Part shown: positions 61,818-64,000 of the stretch, one piece after another
Position numbering within the stretch: the first letter of the stretch is position 1
Layout of the letters: every line of letters starts with the position of its first letter
From: Paraburkholderia ginsengisoli NBRC 100965
GTDB taxonomy: Bacteria; Pseudomonadota; Gammaproteobacteria; Burkholderiales; Burkholderiaceae
Reading direction: 5' to 3'
Assembly (NCBI RefSeq): GCF_000739735.1
Contig: NZ_BBJF01000004.1
Location: 558,001 to 622,000 of the forward strand
DNA: 64,000 nucleotides
Translations under genes and position numbers: made by a program
Notes under the pieces: model-generated
Database searches by the model: none
The model's input: the letters and a program-made list of their open reading frames with translations, nothing else
What the model was told of the DNA's origin: nothing

Positions 61818-62168
61818 TCAGACCGCGACCCACACGTGGCCGTCTTCGACGCGCGTCTCGAACGCTCCGACCGAATACGACGGCGTCTCGAGACATTCGC
61901 CAGTGCGCAGATCGAAGTGATGCTTGTAGATCGGCGAGGCGACCACGACACGTTCGCCGAGGCTGCCGATCAGTCCACGCGACAGCACCGCCGCCTGCGA
62001 GCCCGGATCGAAGTTCTCGATCGCGTAGACGGTGTTGGCGTCGCCGTTTTTTACGTGGAAAACCGCCACCTGTTCGCCGTTGACCAGCGCGCAGACACCG
62101 GTGTTGGGTACGATGTCGTCGAGCGGGCAGATGGCCGTCCAGGGCCGTGGTACGCGATCGTTGTTCAT
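61818..62168 (-). CDS. nirD: nitrite reductase small subunit
   Basis: A 116-residue Rieske-fold protein that partners NirB in NADH-dependent reduction of nitrite to ammonium. It has the NirD pattern (WTAICPLDDIVPNTGVCALVNGEQVAVF, VYAIENFDPGSQAAVLSRGLIG, IYKHHFDLRTGECL, in pieces). The Cys-x-His and Cys-x2-His pairs of true Rieske proteins are missing, as expected for NirD, so it binds no iron-sulfur cluster. It lies 59 bp after nirB and 42 bp before nasA. Confidence 0.94.
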   Translation of the reverse strand: MNNDRVPRPWTAICPLDDIVPNTGVCALVNGEQVAVFHVKNGDANTVYAIENFDPGSQAAVLSRGLIGSLGERVVVASPIYKHHFDLRTGECLETPSYSVGAFETRVEDGHVWVAV

Positions 62169-62227
62169 GGCGTTGGTTCTCGCTAGGTGAGCAATGAATG
62201 AGTGCAGCGACAGGCGACGACAATCGG

Positions 62228-64000
62228 TCAGACGGTTTCGACCACCACCGGAATCGCCGCGAGCCGCGCCTGCCGCTCGACGGGCGTCGCGGGCCGGATC
62301 TGCCCGCGCTCTTCGACGAAGCGAACGTTGCTATCCGGCTCGCCGCTGTTGACGAAATGACGGAAGCGCTTGCGCGTATCCGGATCGGTGACGGCCTTCT
62401 TCCACTCGCACTCGTAGGTGTCGATCACGTGGCGCATCTCCGCTTCGAGTTCGGCAGCCACGTCGAGGCGATCGTTGACCACCACGTCGATCAGGTACGC
62501 GAGCCCGCCTTCGAGGTTGTCGCGCCACACGCTGGTGCGTTGCAGACGGTCGGCGGTACGCACATAGAACATCAGGAAGCGGTCGATGTAGCGGATCAGC
62601 GTGTCCTTGTCGAGGTCCGACGCGAGCAGTTCGGCATGGCGCGGTTTCATGCCGCCGTTGCCGCACACGTAGAGATTCCAGCCCTTCTCAGTCGCGATCA
62701 CGCCGACGTCCTTGCCCTGCGCTTCCGCACATTCGCGCGTGCAGCCCGATACGCCGAACTTGATCTTGTGCGGCGTGCGCAGACCCTTGTAGCGATTCTC
62801 GAGTTCGACCGCGAGGCCCACCGAATCGCCGACGCCATAGCGGCACCACGTCGAGCCGACGCACGACTTCACGGTGCGCAGCGACTTGCCATAGGCATGG
62901 CCGGATTCGAAGCCGGCCGCGATCAGTTCTTCCCAGATGAGCGGCAGTTGCTCGACGCGCGCGCCGAACAGGTCGATCCGCTGACCGCCGGTAATCTCCG
63001 TGTAAAGACCGTATTTCTTCGCGACCTGGCCGACCGCGATCAGGCCGTCGGGCGTCACTTCGCCGCCCGCCATGCGCGGCACGACCGAATACGTGCCGTC
63101 ACGCTGGATGTTCGCGAGGTAGTAATCGTTGGTGTCCTGCAGCGACGCGTGCTCTTTCTTCAGCACGAAATCGTTCCAGCACGACGCGAGGATGCTCGCC
63201 ACCGCCGGCTTGCAGATATCGCAGCCGAGCCCGCGACCATGCTTCGCGAGCAGTTCGCCGAAGTCGCGCACGCCCTCGACACGCACGATGTGATACAGCT
63301 CCTGGCGCGAAAAGGCGAAGTGCTCGCAGACGTGGTTATTGACGGCCAGCCCCTGCTTCTTCATCTCGGCCTTCATCACCTGCGTGACGAGCGGCACGCA
63401 GCCGCCGCACGAGGTGCCGGCGCCGGTCGCGCATTTGAGTGCACCGATGTCGGTGGCGCCCGCGCAAACGGCCTCGCACAGATCGCCCTTCGACACGTTG
63501 TTGCACGAACAGATTTGCGCGGCGGCAGGCAATGCCTCGACACCGAGCGCGGGCTTCGCGCTACCGTCCACTTGCGGCAGGATCAGGAACTCGGGCGCTT
63601 CCGGCAACTCGATGCGGTTCAGCATCATCTGCAGCAGCGTGCCGTATTCGCTCGCATCGCCGACCACCACACCGCCGAGCAGATACTTGCCGCACTCGGA
63701 CACCACCAGCTTCTTGTAGACCTGCTTGCGTTCGTCGCTGAACTGATACGCGCGGCTGCCCGGCGTGTTGCCGTGCGCGTCGCCAATGCTCGCGACGTCG
63801 ACGCCCATCAGCTTGAGCTTCGTGCTCATGTCGGCGCCGGCGAATTCCGCGACCGGCTCGGCTGCGGCTTCGACTACGCCCGCGAGCAGTTGCTTCGCGA
63901 CCGTGCGCGCCATGTCGTAGCCCGGCGCGACGAGCCCGAACAATTGACCGTTCCACAGCGCGCATTCGCCAATCGCATAGATGTGCGGATCGCTAGTGCG
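62228..64000 (-). CDS. nirB: nitrite reductase large subunit, N-terminal part beyond the window
   Basis: The frame is open to the right edge, giving 590 residues; the missing N-terminus holds most of the FAD/NADH domain. Seen are the end of that domain (PHIYAIGECALWNGQLFGLV), the BFD-like [2Fe-2S] domain (CSCNNVSKGDLCEAV and TGAGTSCGGC), a nitrite/sulfite ferredoxin-like half domain, and the sirohaem/[4Fe-4S] site (SCVGSTWCRYGVGDS, FGVSGCTRECAEAQGKDVGVI). It reduces nitrite to ammonium with NADH, together with NirD. It heads the nitrate assimilation series; its promoter is outside the window. Confidence 0.95.
   Translation of the reverse strand, partial: RTSDPHIYAIGECALWNGQLFGLVAPGYDMARTVAKQLLAGVVEAAAEPVAEFAGADMSTKLKLMGVDVASIGDAHGNTPGSRAYQFSDERKQVYKKLVVSECGKYLLGGVVVGDASEYGTLLQMMLNRIELPEAPEFLILPQVDGSAKPALGVEALPAAAQICSCNNVSKGDLCEAVCAGATDIGALKCATGAGTSCGGCVPLVTQVMKAEMKKQGLAVNNHVCEHFAFSRQELYHIVRVEGVRDFGELLAKHGRGLGCDICKPAVASILASCWNDFVLKKEHASLQDTNDYYLANIQRDGTYSVVPRMAGGEVTPDGLIAVGQVAKKYGLYTEITGGQRIDLFGARVEQLPLIWEELIAAGFESGHAYGKSLRTVKSCVGSTWCRYGVGDSVGLAVELENRYKGLRTPHKIKFGVSGCTRECAEAQGKDVGVIATEKGWNLYVCGNGGMKPRHAELLASDLDKDTLIRYIDRFLMFYVRTADRLQRTSVWRDNLEGGLAYLIDVVVNDRLDVAAELEAEMRHVIDTYECEWKKAVTDPDTRKRFRHFVNSGEPDSNVRFVEERGQIRPATPVERQARLAAIPVVVETV

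Noticed and set aside
61818..62168. NirD-like gene as a functional Rieske ferredoxin
   Set aside because: The paired Cys/His ligands of Rieske clusters are absent, and the position between nirB and nasA fits NirD.

Overview
The window is GC-rich chromosomal DNA from a beta-proteobacterium of the Burkholderiaceae, most likely Paraburkholderia or a close relative. The pointers are the catBAC order behind a CatR/BenM-type operator, a Burkholderia-type trimeric porin, FabV, the PhnWX phosphonate pair with its LysR partner, a one-protein nitrate reductase/flavoprotein fusion, and seven LysR-type regulators in 64 kb. There is no rRNA, tRNA, CRISPR array or insertion sequence. Most of it reads as a metabolically versatile secondary-replicon or accessory region; that placement is inference.

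Layout. 1-6.5 kb: catechol ortho-cleavage. catB, catA and catC run rightwards from a promoter carrying a perfect CatR box; a SulP transporter and the CatR-like regulator run leftwards from the same intergenic region. 6.5-9.7 kb: a lone phthalate-dioxygenase-type reductase, a LysR gene divergent from a TauE/SafE exporter, and a possible 28-residue membrane peptide. 9.9-14.1 kb: a short-chain dehydrogenase, then phosphonate use (LysR regulator divergent from phnW-phnX). 14.2-20.3 kb: two LysR genes, a cytosine-deaminase-like amidohydrolase, a GAF-GGDEF cyclase, a second short-chain dehydrogenase and a small unknown gene. 20.4-25.8 kb: a tightly packed DUF2760/Hsp70/Hsp70 operon. 26.1-28.5 kb: a tyrosine recombinase divergent from a KfrA-like coiled-coil protein, with a dif-like 12-6-12 inverted repeat between them. 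28.7-33.7 kb: a MarR-controlled EmrAB plus outer-membrane-factor efflux system with three copies of one operator. 33.9-35.0 kb: azoreductase and secreted cupin. 35.1-37.7 kb: a small phospholipid gene group (CDP-alcohol phosphatidyltransferase, PlsC-like, CdsA-like). 37.7-46.1 kb: a lipoprotein, PBP1a, FabV, an orphan Rap1a/Tai-like protein, a glutathione transferase, a LysR gene, trans-aconitate methyltransferase and a small unknown. 46.1-54.9 kb: an amine catabolic regulon (porin, permease and AraC regulator leftwards; copper amine oxidase, unknown membrane protein and aldehyde dehydrogenase rightwards). 54.9-55.7 kb: an ArsR/SRPBCC pair. 56.0-64.0 kb: assimilatory nitrate use, transcribed leftwards as nirB (cut by the window end), nirD, nasA fusion, narK.

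How it fits together. Catechol is opened and converted towards beta-ketoadipate. Amines would be taken up, oxidised to aldehydes and then acids. Aminoethylphosphonate gives phosphonoacetaldehyde and then acetaldehyde plus phosphate. Nitrate is imported and reduced to ammonium. The strongest regulatory signals are new-looking cis elements: a 29-bp composite element shared by the amine oxidase and permease promoters (23 of 29 positions identical, half-sites 21 bp apart), a triplicated 18-bp MarR-type operator in the efflux locus, and the palindrome beside the recombinase.
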